Shown in pieces: positions 15,000 through 21,795 of a stretch of 21,795 nt of DNA (its first letter is position 1; each line of letters starts with the position of its first letter). The notes below the pieces were generated by a model that was given only the letters and a program-made list of their open reading frames with translations, did no database searches and was not told the DNA's origin. This DNA comes from Actinomycetes bacterium (GTDB lineage Bacteria > Actinomycetota > Actinomycetes > Streptosporangiales > Streptosporangiaceae), in NCBI GenBank assembly GCA_025964635.1, contig JAOPYP010000282.1, positions 1-21,795 of the forward strand, given 5' to 3'. The position numbers and the translations under genes were made by a program.

Positions 15000-15018
15000 C
15001 ACTGAATACCTTACAGTA
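15000..15018. promoter_or_regulatory. operator site C, TACAGTA-N5-TACTGTA family
   Basis: The site reads CACTGAA-TACCT-TACAGTA, matching site B at 15 of 19 bases. The right half TTACAGTAA is itself nearly palindromic. It lies between the divergent VOC (start 14969) and TetR (start 15108) genes, so it could control both and give autoregulation. I could not place convincing -35/-10 pairs here. Confidence 0.6.
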
Positions 15019-15107
15019 AACCATGCTAGAAGGTAGCCCGGAAATGCGGCCCGCTACAGTGCGGTCATCATGCCGGCGGCCTCGCCGGATTTGCAAGGGA
15101 GACGCAG

Positions 15108-15845
15108 TTGCCCACGTCACGGTCCACAGACGGCAGCCGGCGCACGCGCAGGCATCGTGGCTCCCTCAGCGCGGACGACATCATCAAGGGCGCGTTTGAT
15201 GTGGCCCAGGGCATGTCGCTGGACAAGCTCAGCATGCCCGGCCTGGCCCAGCACCTGGACGTCGGGGTCACGAGCATCTACTGGTACTTCCGCAAGAAGG
15301 AAGAACTGCTGAACGCCATGACCGACGTCGCGGTCGAGAAGTTCGTGCGCATGATGCCTCCGCTGACCCCGGATGAACCGTGGCAGCGGGCGCTGAGCGA
15401 GCATTTCACGGCGCAGCGGCGGATTTTCCGCGATGATGCCACCCTCGCCGACCTGATGCTCATCCGCACCTCCACGTACAGCCGCAACGCCACCCGGCGC
15501 GTCTTCGAGCTCGAGGAGGGGCTTCTCGCCCTGCTCATCGGGCAGGGCTTCACGCCGGAGAACGCGCTGCACGTCTACAACGCGATCTCCGTGTACACCC
15601 GGGGGATCGTCATCCACGACCGGATCCTGCGGCTGAGCTACACGCCGACGCTGGGCGCAGGCCACGGCCGCCAGCGGCGGATGACCAGCTGGGAGTCGAT
15701 GCCGATCCTGGACAGCCTGATCGACCACTACCCGCTGGCGGGCACCAGCGACGAGGACTTCACCTTCGGTGTCGGGCGCCTGCTGTGCGGCTTCGAGCAG
15801 CTGCTCGCGGAGCAGGATCGCGGCCCCGCGCCCGCCGGAGGGTAA
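15108..15845 (+). CDS. TetR-family transcriptional regulator
   Basis: The 245-residue protein has a basic N-terminus (SRRTRRHRG) and a TetR helix-turn-helix. Helix 1 is LSADDIIKGAFDVA; MPGLAQHLDVGVTSIYWYF (43-61) is the recognition part; KKEELLNAM follows. The C-terminal ligand-binding and dimer domain (about 80-235) is TetR-like, without a pocket I can name. TTG is chosen as the start because AAGGGAG (15095-15101) lies six bases before it and no better ATG is in frame. It is the only regulator gene in the window and it sits beside one of five similar inverted repeats, so it is the prime candidate to bind them. An acyl-CoA of the pathway is the likely inducer, by analogy with KstR and FadR-type TetR proteins. 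Confidence 0.9.
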   Translation: MPTSRSTDGSRRTRRHRGSLSADDIIKGAFDVAQGMSLDKLSMPGLAQHLDVGVTSIYWYFRKKEELLNAMTDVAVEKFVRMMPPLTPDEPWQRALSEHFTAQRRIFRDDATLADLMLIRTSTYSRNATRRVFELEEGLLALLIGQGFTPENALHVYNAISVYTRGIVIHDRILRLSYTPTLGAGHGRQRRMTSWESMPILDSLIDHYPLAGTSDEDFTFGVGRLLCGFEQLLAEQDRGPAPAGG

Positions 15846-15851
15846 GCCGGC

Positions 15852-16928
15852 TCAGGCGGGACCAGGCCGTCCCTCGCCGGCCAGGTACCAGCTGTCCACG
15901 TCCGTGCCCTTGTTCACGATGTGGCCGGTGCGCTCAAGGTGTACCAGGTGGGCGTAAGCCTCGCCGATCGCGAAACGGCGGGGCATGCCCTGCATCTGGG
16001 ACCAGGGGCGGCTCCAGTGCAGCCCCGCGGTGACGGCCACCGTGTCGGCGCCGGGCTCGGCGCCGATGACGTCGGTCACCTCGCTGAGCCGGACGTCATG
16101 GTGCTGGCGCAGATCGCGGATCCGCTGCGCCAGCCCGCGGAACCGGTACTCGTGGGCGGGGAGCACCTCGGCGTCGTCGTAGCCGTCCAGCAGCAGCAGC
16201 GAGGCGAGGTACTCGCCCAGCACGTCGTCCTCGACGCCGGGGGCGGGGCTGATGTTGGGGGTGATGCGGGGCAGGACATGGTCGCCGGTCAGCATCAGGT
16301 TGCGCTCGCTGTCGAAGAAGCAGACGTGGCCTGGTGTATGGCCGGGTGTCCAGATGGCCGACAGGGCGGAGCCCGGCCCCAGGGGCCGCTCGCCGTCGGC
16401 CAGGAAACGGTCCGGCCGGACGTGGAAGTGCTCGAACATTTCCGGCCGGGGCTGGCGGATGACGGTCAGGTCGCCGGACTGCCCGCCGCGGCGGGCCAGC
16501 CAGGCGTTGTCGGCCCGCAGGAAGGTCTGCGGCCCGCTGAATTCCGCCTCCAGGTGCGCGTCGGCCTCGTGCATGGCGATCCAGGCCCCGGTGACCTCGC
16601 GGATGCGCCGGGCCAGGCCGAAGTGGTCAGCGTGGCCGTGGGTGACGAGCACCGCGCGGACGTCGCTGATCTCCCAGCCGGCCTCGCCGAGCCCGGCCAC
16701 CAGGCCGTCCCACGCGTCCTCGCAGGGCCAGCCGGTGTCTACCAGGGCCACCCCGCTGCCGTGGCGCAGCGCGTAGCTCAGCACGTAGCGCAGGGGGTTA
16801 TCGGGAAACACCGTCGGGATCGACCACAGGCCGGGCCGGACCTCCTCGACCGGAGGCAGGACCCGGTCGAGCCAGGCCTGGCGCTGAGCCGTGCCGGTGA
16901 CAGTAATGGTGTTCGACAGGTAGGACAC
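15852..16928 (-). CDS. Metallo-beta-lactamase-fold hydrolase
   Basis: The 358-residue protein has the metal motif THGHADHFG: His97, His99, Asp101, His102. A third-ligand histidine lies in WTPGHTPGH (about residue 196), the bridging Asp in TGDH (about 214) and the last His in LPAHEYRF (about 257). All dinuclear-zinc ligands seem present. An extra C-terminal helical domain (about 265-340, with LERTGHIV) resembles the winged-helix end of LACTB2-like and polyketide thioesterase-like members. It may hydrolyse a thioester or lactone of the pathway; this is inference from context. The GTG at 16928 follows GAAGGG. The stop is six bases from the convergent tetR stop. It is divergent from the fused dehydrogenase gene, with operator D between them. 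Confidence 0.87.
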   Translation of the reverse strand: MSYLSNTITVTGTAQRQAWLDRVLPPVEEVRPGLWSIPTVFPDNPLRYVLSYALRHGSGVALVDTGWPCEDAWDGLVAGLGEAGWEISDVRAVLVTHGHADHFGLARRIREVTGAWIAMHEADAHLEAEFSGPQTFLRADNAWLARRGGQSGDLTVIRQPRPEMFEHFHVRPDRFLADGERPLGPGSALSAIWTPGHTPGHVCFFDSERNLMLTGDHVLPRITPNISPAPGVEDDVLGEYLASLLLLDGYDDAEVLPAHEYRFRGLAQRIRDLRQHHDVRLSEVTDVIGAEPGADTVAVTAGLHWSRPWSQMQGMPRRFAIGEAYAHLVHLERTGHIVNKGTDVDSWYLAGEGRPGPA

Positions 16929-17008
16929 GGGGACCCTTCTCAGTGACTGGCGCCCGCCCCGCGATCGAGGTGGCTCAGCTCAAAGTGTGGCACGCCGGGC
17001 CGTGCGGC

Positions 17009-17027
17009 AACCGTATCCATTACTGTA
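17009..17027. promoter_or_regulatory. operator site D, TACAGTA-N5-TACTGTA family
   Basis: The site reads AACCGTA-TCCAT-TACTGTA: a perfect right arm and 5 of 7 in the left. It lies between the divergent MBL gene (start 16928) and the fused dehydrogenase gene (start 17084). A -10-like TAATAT (17026-17031) overlaps its right end in the plus direction; no good -35 is seen. Confidence 0.6.
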
Positions 17028-17083
17028 ATATATTCAGGAGGCTCCGGCGCGCTCGGGTGCCGGTCCCGGTCAGGAGGCGGATC

Positions 17084-19237
17084 ATGGCGCTAGCCATCAC
17101 CGATGACCACCGCACGCTCGCCGACGTGGTCCGGTCGTTCGCGGCCGATCGCGAGGTCCGCGGCGACGCCCGGCGGGCACTGGACACGGATCATCCGGTG
17201 CTGCCCGGAGTGTGGAAGCAGATCGCCGACCTCGGCTGGCTGGGCTTGCACGTGCCGGAAAGTCATGGCGGCTCCGGATTCGGCCTGGCCGAACTGGCCG
17301 TTGTGGCGGACGAACTGGGCTACGCCGTGTCGCCAGGCCCGTTCCTGGCCACCGTAGCCGCGTCGGCGATCGTGACCGCGCTGGGCGACGCCGGCCAGCG
17401 GGAACGCTACCTCCCCTCGCTGGCCGACGGCGGCGCGCCCGCTGGTCTCGGGCTCGGCGCCGGCCTGTCCCGCGACGCTCGCGGGCAGATCGACGGCACC
17501 ATGGCCGCTGTCCTCGGCGCCCGGTGGGCGAGCGTGCTGGTCCTGCGGGCCGGGGATGACCTGATCATCCTCGACACCGCCGATCCGTCGGTGCGGGTCG
17601 AGCCGGTCACCGGCATCGATCCGTCGCTCGGGCTGGCCAGCGTGCGCGTCACCGCCCTCAGCGTGCCGGCCGCGGCCATCCTGCCCGGAGCCGCCCGCGG
17701 GGCCGCCACGCTGTTCCGCTCGCTGGCCGCGGCGGAGGCGGCCGGCGGTGCCCGCGCGTGCCTGGATCTCGCGCTGGGCTACGCGAAGGTACGCGAGCAG
17801 TTCGGCCGGGTCATCGGAAGCTTCCAGGCGGTCAAGCATCACCTGGCCAACATGCTCGTCGGGGTTGAGCTCGCGACGGCGCTGGCCTGGGATGCCGCGC
17901 GCGGCGAGTCCACCGGCGACGAGGCGGCGCTGGCCGCGGCCGCGGCGGCCAGCTTCGCCCTGGCGAACTACCGGGAAGCCGCGCAGAAGGCCATCCAGCT
18001 GTTCGGTGGCATCGGCTTCACCTGGGAACACGACGCCCATCTGTACCTGCGCCGGGCGGCGGCGCTGTCCGCCGTTGTCGCCGCGGTGGGTGACGCCGAC
18101 GCCGACGTCTACGCCCTGGCCGGCAACGGGACCCGGCGGCAGTACACGGTGGACCTGCCGCCGGAGGCGGCGGGCTACCGGGAGCAGGCCCGGGCCTTCC
18201 TGGCGCGCTACCGCGAGACCCCGGCTCCAGCCCGCCGCGGCCTGCTCGCCGAGTCCGGTTACCTGGTGCCGCACTGGCCCGGGCCGTTCGGGCGCGGGGC
18301 GGGGCCGGTCGAGCAGCTGGTCATCGAGGAGGAGCTCACCGAGGTGGAGATGCCCACCCTCGGCATCGGCGGATGGGTCCTGCTGACCCTGACCCAGACC
18401 GCCACCCCGGAGCAGATCGAGCGCTGGGTACCGCCCAGCCTGGCGGGGGACCTGTACTGGTGCCAGCTGTTCAGCGAGCCCAACGCCGGCTCGGACGCGG
18501 CGGCGGTGCAGGCCCGGGGCGAGAAGGTCGACGGCGGCTGGAAGATCACCGGGCAGAAGGTGTGGACGAGCGGGGCGCAGCACAGCAACCGCGGGCTGGC
18601 CACCATCCGCACCGACCCGTCCGCGCCGAAGCACAAGGGCATCACCGCCGTGGTGGTCGATCTGCAGGCGCCCGGCGTGGAGGTGCGGCCGCTGCGCGAG
18701 ATCACCGGCGAGGCCTTGTTCAACGAGGTCTTCTTCAACGAGGTGTTCGTCCCGGACGCGGATGTGGTCGGCGAGGTCAATGATGGCTGGCGGGTGGCCC
18801 GCACCACGCTCGGCAACGAGCGGGTGACCATCGGCGGTGGCTCCCGCGAGGGGGTGTCGGCGTTCGAGCTCCTGGAACTGGCCGCGCGGTACGGGGTGAC
18901 CGACACCGAGAACGTGCGCGCCATCGCCCGGCTCGTTGTCGAGGAGCAGGCCATGCGGGTGGTCAACCTGCGGCAGGTGACGCGGGCGGTGATCGGGTCG
19001 GGTCCCGGGCCGGAAGGCAACGTGACCAAGCTGCTGTCGGCCGAGCATGCCCAGCGGGTGACCGAGCTCGCGATGCGCCTGGCCGGCCCGGCCGCCGTGA
19101 CGGGCGCCGAGGAGCGGGTCAGCTTCGAGTACCTCTTCGACCGCTGCCTGAGCATCGCCGGCGGCACGTCGGAGATCACCCGCAATGTGATCGCCGAGCG
19201 GATCCTCGGCCTGCCCCGGGACCCGCTCGTCCGCTGA
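17084..19237 (+). CDS. Fused two-domain acyl-CoA dehydrogenase (FadE34-like architecture)
   Basis: The 717-residue chain contains two acyl-CoA dehydrogenase domains, about 1-345 and 380-717. The first has GSFQAVKHHLANM (about 245-257) and FGGIGFTWEHDAHLYLRR with Glu315. The second has the FAD/substrate block LFSEPNAGSDAA, KVWTSGA and AGGTSEITRNVIAERILGLPR (692 onward). In the second domain the usual YEGT glutamate position is glycine (AGGT), so the catalytic base is probably Glu315 of the first domain. This split-site plan is known from actinobacterial heteromeric enzymes and from the fused M. tuberculosis FadE34, which acts on a steroid side-chain CoA. The frame is open to 16943, but ATG 17084 has AGGAGG at 17072-17077 and lies after operator D. 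A long palindrome follows the stop. Confidence 0.92.
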   Translation: MALAITDDHRTLADVVRSFAADREVRGDARRALDTDHPVLPGVWKQIADLGWLGLHVPESHGGSGFGLAELAVVADELGYAVSPGPFLATVAASAIVTALGDAGQRERYLPSLADGGAPAGLGLGAGLSRDARGQIDGTMAAVLGARWASVLVLRAGDDLIILDTADPSVRVEPVTGIDPSLGLASVRVTALSVPAAAILPGAARGAATLFRSLAAAEAAGGARACLDLALGYAKVREQFGRVIGSFQAVKHHLANMLVGVELATALAWDAARGESTGDEAALAAAAAASFALANYREAAQKAIQLFGGIGFTWEHDAHLYLRRAAALSAVVAAVGDADADVYALAGNGTRRQYTVDLPPEAAGYREQARAFLARYRETPAPARRGLLAESGYLVPHWPGPFGRGAGPVEQLVIEEELTEVEMPTLGIGGWVLLTLTQTATPEQIERWVPPSLAGDLYWCQLFSEPNAGSDAAAVQARGEKVDGGWKITGQKVWTSGAQHSNRGLATIRTDPSAPKHKGITAVVVDLQAPGVEVRPLREITGEALFNEVFFNEVFVPDADVVGEVNDGWRVARTTLGNERVTIGGGSREGVSAFELLELAARYGVTDTENVRAIARLVVEEQAMRVVNLRQVTRAVIGSGPGPEGNVTKLLSAEHAQRVTELAMRLAGPAAVTGAEERVSFEYLFDRCLSIAGGTSEITRNVIAERILGLPRDPLVR

Positions 19238-19250
19238 CGCGCACGCCGCA

Positions 19251-19266
19251 GGCGGGTACGCCCGCC
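19251..19266 (+). terminator. small hairpin after the fused dehydrogenase gene
   Basis: Six-base arms GGCGGG and CCCGCC enclose a TACG loop, 13 bases after the TGA. It may add to the large palindrome at 19281-19320. Confidence 0.4.
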
Positions 19267-19280
19267 AGGCGGCACGGGAA

Positions 19281-19320
19281 TACGCAGCGGGCTGGGATGA
19301 TCATCCCGGCCCGCTGCGTA
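19281..19320. terminator. 40-base near-perfect palindrome, bidirectional terminator
   Basis: Twelve-base arms TACGCAGCGGGC and GCCCGCTGCGTA flank one mismatch and an inner GGGATGATCATCCC palindrome, giving 19 of 20 paired positions. It lies between the convergent dehydrogenase genes that end at 19237 and 19331. The location makes a two-way terminator most likely. A six-C run follows on the plus strand instead of T. Confidence 0.75.
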
Positions 19321-19330
19321 CCCCCCTGGG

Positions 19331-20560
19331 TCAGGACTGGGGCGTCCCCGCGGCCGCCCGGCTGCGCGGCAGGAACACCTTGCTGCCGGGATAACCGGGC
19401 CGGGGCAGGCCCAGGACGTGCTGGGCGATGATGGTGCGGAACACCTCGATGGTCCCGCCGTAGGTCGCCGTGCCCTGGGCGAAACGGTGCGCATAGTCGA
19501 TGGAGCCGTCGCCCGGGGCACCGGGCGCACCGGGGCTCAGGACGCCCAGCGGTGCGGTCAGGTCGATCAGCTCGGCGGCCCCCTCAACCAGGGCCAGTGA
19601 GCCTTTCACCCGGCCCATCGGGCCCGGCGTGCACATGCCCGCCTCGATCTCGGTGGCGACCCGGCCCAGCCGCGCCAGCACGGCCGGGTCGTCAGCGGGC
19701 CGGCTGCCGTCCGCCCGGGCCGAGTCGCGCGCCCAGCCGATCGCCGAGTCGAGCGCGGCTTCCAGGGGCCGCAGGAAGTGCCGTCCGATCGAGAGGTCGG
19801 CCAGGCCGTCCTCCCCGTCGCCGATGCTGTGCTCCTCGTCGAGCGGGCCGTGCAGCACGGCCCAGCCGTCGTTGACGCCGCCGAGCCGGTAGCGGTCGGA
19901 GATGCGCGCGTCGTCGTAGTAGACGATGTTGGTTCGCTCGCCGCTGAAGGCGCGGATGCCCTGGATCTCGATGCCCGGGGTGTCCAGCGGGACCAGGAAC
20001 ATCGTCAGGCCCTTGTGCTTGGGCAGGTCCGGGTCGGTGCGGGTGATCAGGAACGTGTACTGGCAGTTGTGGGCGCCCGTGGTGAAGATCTTCGAGCCGT
20101 TGAGCACCCACTCGTCGCCGTCCCGCACGGCCCGCACCTTCGCGGCCGCGATGTCCGATCCGCCGTCCGGCTCGGTGTAGCCCAGGCAGAACCGGGCGGT
20201 GCCGGCCGCCACCCCGGCCTTCAGCTTGCCGCGCAGCTCCGGCTCGGCGAACTTCTCTACCGCCGTCCACACCAGCAGCGTCGTCCCGGCCGTGATGTCC
20301 GGTACGTCGTGCCGCTCGAGCTCGAGTTCCAGGAGCCGCTGGCAGATGGGGTCCAGCCCGGCGCCGCCCTCGGAGACCGGCCAGGCCGGGGTGAGCCACC
20401 CGCGCTCGGCCAGGGCCAGGTGGACCTTCTCGCTGAAGCCGTCGCCGGTCTCCCGCTCGTGCTCGCGCACGTCGGGCGTCATCAACTGGCCGAGGGTGGC
20501 CCGCACGACGCCGGCGAAGCTCTGCTGCTGTGGGGTCAGCTCGACCCGGCTGAAATCCAT
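19331..20560 (-). CDS. Acyl-CoA dehydrogenase, FAD-binding subunit of a heteromeric pair
   Basis: The 409-residue protein is a full-length acyl-CoA dehydrogenase. The N-terminal helical domain has GWLTPAWPVSEGG. The middle beta domain has GYTEPDGGSD, NGSKIFTTGAHNC and the typical TDPDLPKHKGLTMFLVP. The C-terminal helical domain ends in YGGTIEVFRTIIAQHVLGLPR. At residues 367-370 the motif is YGGT, so the glutamate of YEGT is replaced by Gly368. The protein is probably inactive alone and needs the partner encoded just upstream, as known for the heterotetrameric FadE pairs of steroid side-chain catabolism. ATG 20560 follows GAGGAG and is 25 bases after the partner gene. The substrate is probably an acyl-CoA of the same pathway. 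Confidence 0.92.
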   Translation of the reverse strand: MDFSRVELTPQQQSFAGVVRATLGQLMTPDVREHERETGDGFSEKVHLALAERGWLTPAWPVSEGGAGLDPICQRLLELELERHDVPDITAGTTLLVWTAVEKFAEPELRGKLKAGVAAGTARFCLGYTEPDGGSDIAAAKVRAVRDGDEWVLNGSKIFTTGAHNCQYTFLITRTDPDLPKHKGLTMFLVPLDTPGIEIQGIRAFSGERTNIVYYDDARISDRYRLGGVNDGWAVLHGPLDEEHSIGDGEDGLADLSIGRHFLRPLEAALDSAIGWARDSARADGSRPADDPAVLARLGRVATEIEAGMCTPGPMGRVKGSLALVEGAAELIDLTAPLGVLSPGAPGAPGDGSIDYAHRFAQGTATYGGTIEVFRTIIAQHVLGLPRPGYPGSKVFLPRSRAAAGTPQS

Positions 20561-20585
20561 GGCTGTCTCCTCGTCGGCGGGCTGG

Positions 20586-21635
20586 TCAGGACTGCGCCAC
20601 AGCGCCGGTCAGCTGGGCACCGATACCGGCAAGATCGGCGGCCGGGTCACCGGCCAGCGCGCTCCACCCCTTGGCCCGCAGGAAATACAGGCTCGCGTCC
20701 GCCTCGACCGTGAATCCCAGCCCGCCCTGCATGTGAGCGGACGTCGTGGTCCCGTACGTGGCGGTGCGGACCGCGTGATTGAACGCCATGAGCGCCAGCT
20801 CCGGACGGGCGCCGGGTTCGTACTGGGCGGTCCAGGCGGCCTTCCGGACCAGGTTCCGGCCGCCCGCGACGGCGATGGCGACCTCGGTGAGCGGGAAGGC
20901 CACGCCCTGCAGCGTGCCGATCGGGACGCCCAGCGTCTCGCGGGTCTTGGCGAACTCGACCGCTATGCCGAGCGCGGACTGGGTCATCTCGACCAGCGCG
21001 GCCGCCATGAGCAGCTTCCACTCGCGTACCGCCTCGGCGAACAGCTCCGCGGCCCCGGATCCGGTGGCCAGCTCGTACTGCTCGGAGCGGTGGTCCGGCT
21101 GCCACCAGGCCAGCGGGGTACAGCCCTGATTGGGCACGTGCGGCCCGGGGGCCGCAGCAGCGTAGAGCGCGAGCCTGCCGTCGGCCAGTGCGATGACGCA
21201 CGGGGCGATCGCCGCGTCCGGGACCAGCTGCGGCCGGCCGGCCGCCACCGGCTGCGGGGCGAGCGTGAAGATCCGCTCATCGTGCGACGCGGCGTCGAGT
21301 ATCTCGGTGGGGGCCCCCGCCCGGGACAGCAGGCGCGTGGCTGCCACGTGGCTGATGAGCGGCACGGGGGACAGGCTGCGCCCGTACTCCCCGGCGATGA
21401 GCACCAGGTCGACCAGCGTGGCGTCGTCACCGCCCTGGGACGCGGGCAGGCTCATCGTGGCCACGCCCATGCCGAGCAGCTTGCTCCACAGGGCTTCGTC
21501 GTAGCCAAGGGGCTCGGCCGCGCGGACGACCGAGGTCGGACTCTCCTTAGCGAAGAACTCGGCGAACGCCTCCCGGACAGCTTCCTGATTCTCATCGAGT
21601 GAGAAGTCCTGACGCCGGAGTTCGAAGCGGTCCAT
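20586..21635 (-). CDS. Acyl-CoA dehydrogenase, small partner subunit with the candidate catalytic Glu
   Basis: The 349-residue protein is shorter and more divergent than usual dehydrogenases. It has the N-terminal helical domain (LGMGVATMSLPASQGGDDATL) and the C-terminal domain with LGVPIGTLQGVAFPLTEVA and GGLGFTVEADASLYFLRAK. The middle domain is reduced (about 120-195) and lacks the recognisable TEP/GSD block. Glu311 in GFTVEADASLY matches the glutamate of the small FadE partners and Glu315 of the fused enzyme in this window. The ATG at 21635 follows GGAG and GAGGG. It is the first gene of a two-gene operon read from the promoter at 21734-21762. Together the pair should form one active split-site enzyme. 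Confidence 0.9.
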   Translation of the reverse strand: MDRFELRRQDFSLDENQEAVREAFAEFFAKESPTSVVRAAEPLGYDEALWSKLLGMGVATMSLPASQGGDDATLVDLVLIAGEYGRSLSPVPLISHVAATRLLSRAGAPTEILDAASHDERIFTLAPQPVAAGRPQLVPDAAIAPCVIALADGRLALYAAAAPGPHVPNQGCTPLAWWQPDHRSEQYELATGSGAAELFAEAVREWKLLMAAALVEMTQSALGIAVEFAKTRETLGVPIGTLQGVAFPLTEVAIAVAGGRNLVRKAAWTAQYEPGARPELALMAFNHAVRTATYGTTTSAHMQGGLGFTVEADASLYFLRAKGWSALAGDPAADLAGIGAQLTGAVAQS

Positions 21636-21713
21636 CCCTCAGGCTCCATCCCGGGTCGCGCCTCGGCGGGGCAGCCGATCACAGGACAGCCCGGACCGCC
21701 GACGACAGAGAAT

Positions 21714-21745
21714 AAGCTATTACAGTAAAGCATACTGTAATAGCA
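21714..21745. promoter_or_regulatory. operator site E, best copy of the TACAGTA-N5-TACTGTA motif
   Basis: Perfect 11-base arms CTATTACAGTA and TACTGTAATAG flank the five-base spacer AAGCA. This is the most symmetric of the five sites and defines the consensus. The core TACAGTA-N5-TACTGTA lies within it. It is about 80 bases upstream of the dehydrogenase pair and overlaps its predicted -10. Confidence 0.8.
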
Positions 21746-21762
21746 TCGATCATGGCGGTCAA
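21734..21762 (-). promoter_or_regulatory. predicted promoter of the acyl-CoA dehydrogenase pair
   Basis: On the minus strand a -35-like TTGACC (21757-21762) and a -10-like TACAGT (21734-21739) are exactly 17 bases apart. The -10 is part of operator E, so repressor binding would exclude polymerase. The leader to the ATG at 21635 is roughly 90 bases. Confidence 0.55.
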
Positions 21763-21795
21763 CTGGTGCGCGGCGAGGCCTGGCCACCTCTCGGC

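Noticed and set aside
17090..19048. 652-residue open frame on the minus strand
   Set aside because: It lies fully opposite the fused dehydrogenase, which has strong family motifs. The antisense translation has none.
21752..21795. Possible divergent gene starting at ATG 21752 and running off the right edge
   Set aside because: No ribosome site precedes it, it lies on the predicted -35 of the minus-strand promoter, and only 14 codons are visible. A divergent gene further right remains possible.
1..21795. CRISPR arrays, tRNA/rRNA genes, insertion sequences, prophage or plasmid functions
   Set aside because: I saw no direct repeat arrays, tRNA-like cloverleaf sequences, transposase or integrase motifs, or terminal repeats in the window.

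Overview
The window is a GC-rich actinobacterial chromosome segment. Evidence: strong G/C bias at third codon positions, many GTG starts, GTGA/ATGA stop-start overlaps, and families typical of mycobacteria, Rhodococcus, Frankia and Pseudonocardia relatives. I cannot name the genus. Apart from the tail of a short-chain dehydrogenase at the left edge, every gene fits one catabolic island for CoA-bound acids: uptake, CoA transfer, dehydrogenation, hydration, oxidation, C-C cleavage and a local regulator.

Layout. (1) 1-173: C-terminal end of an SDR. (2) 386-5843, plus strand, six genes: CaiB-type CoA-transferase, SDR, MaoC-type hydratase, DUF35 protein, thiolase-like protein and a crotonase. The first five are joined by GTGA overlaps or a 1-nt gap. 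(3) 5844-6218: terminator-like hairpins, a strong promoter and a 150-nt leader. (4) 6219-11091: a complete branched-chain-amino-acid-type (Liv) ABC importer with LivH and LivM fused in one polypeptide, two ATPases and a lipoprotein binding protein. An alpha/beta hydrolase follows (11224-12339). (5) 12395-14969, minus strand: two-domain VOC protein, second DUF35 protein, second thiolase-like protein. (6) 15108-15845: TetR-family regulator, divergent from the VOC operon. (7) 15852-16928, minus: metallo-beta-lactamase-fold hydrolase, divergent from (8) a fused double acyl-CoA dehydrogenase (17084-19237). (9) 19331-21635, minus: two-gene heteromeric acyl-CoA dehydrogenase.

The most striking signal is an inverted repeat, TACAGTA-N5-TACTGTA, found in five intergenic regions: before the CoA-transferase operon, before the Liv operon, between the VOC operon and tetR, between the MBL gene and the fused dehydrogenase, and before the dehydrogenase pair. 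In three of them it overlaps or directly follows a recognisable -35/-10 pair. The simplest reading is that the TetR protein at 15108 represses all these operons, so the window would be one nearly self-contained regulon.

Inferred pathway: the Liv system imports an acid; the CaiB protein moves CoA onto it; one or both split-site dehydrogenases introduce a double bond; the MaoC protein hydrates it; the SDR oxidises the alcohol; and the two thiolase-like/DUF35 pairs cleave C-C bonds. One pair has a thiolase-type cysteine and the other lacks it, so one may act as a thiolase and the other as a retro-aldolase. The set of parts resembles actinobacterial steroid side-chain catabolism, but no ring-degrading genes and no acyl-CoA ligase are present. 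The substrate cannot be read from the sequence.
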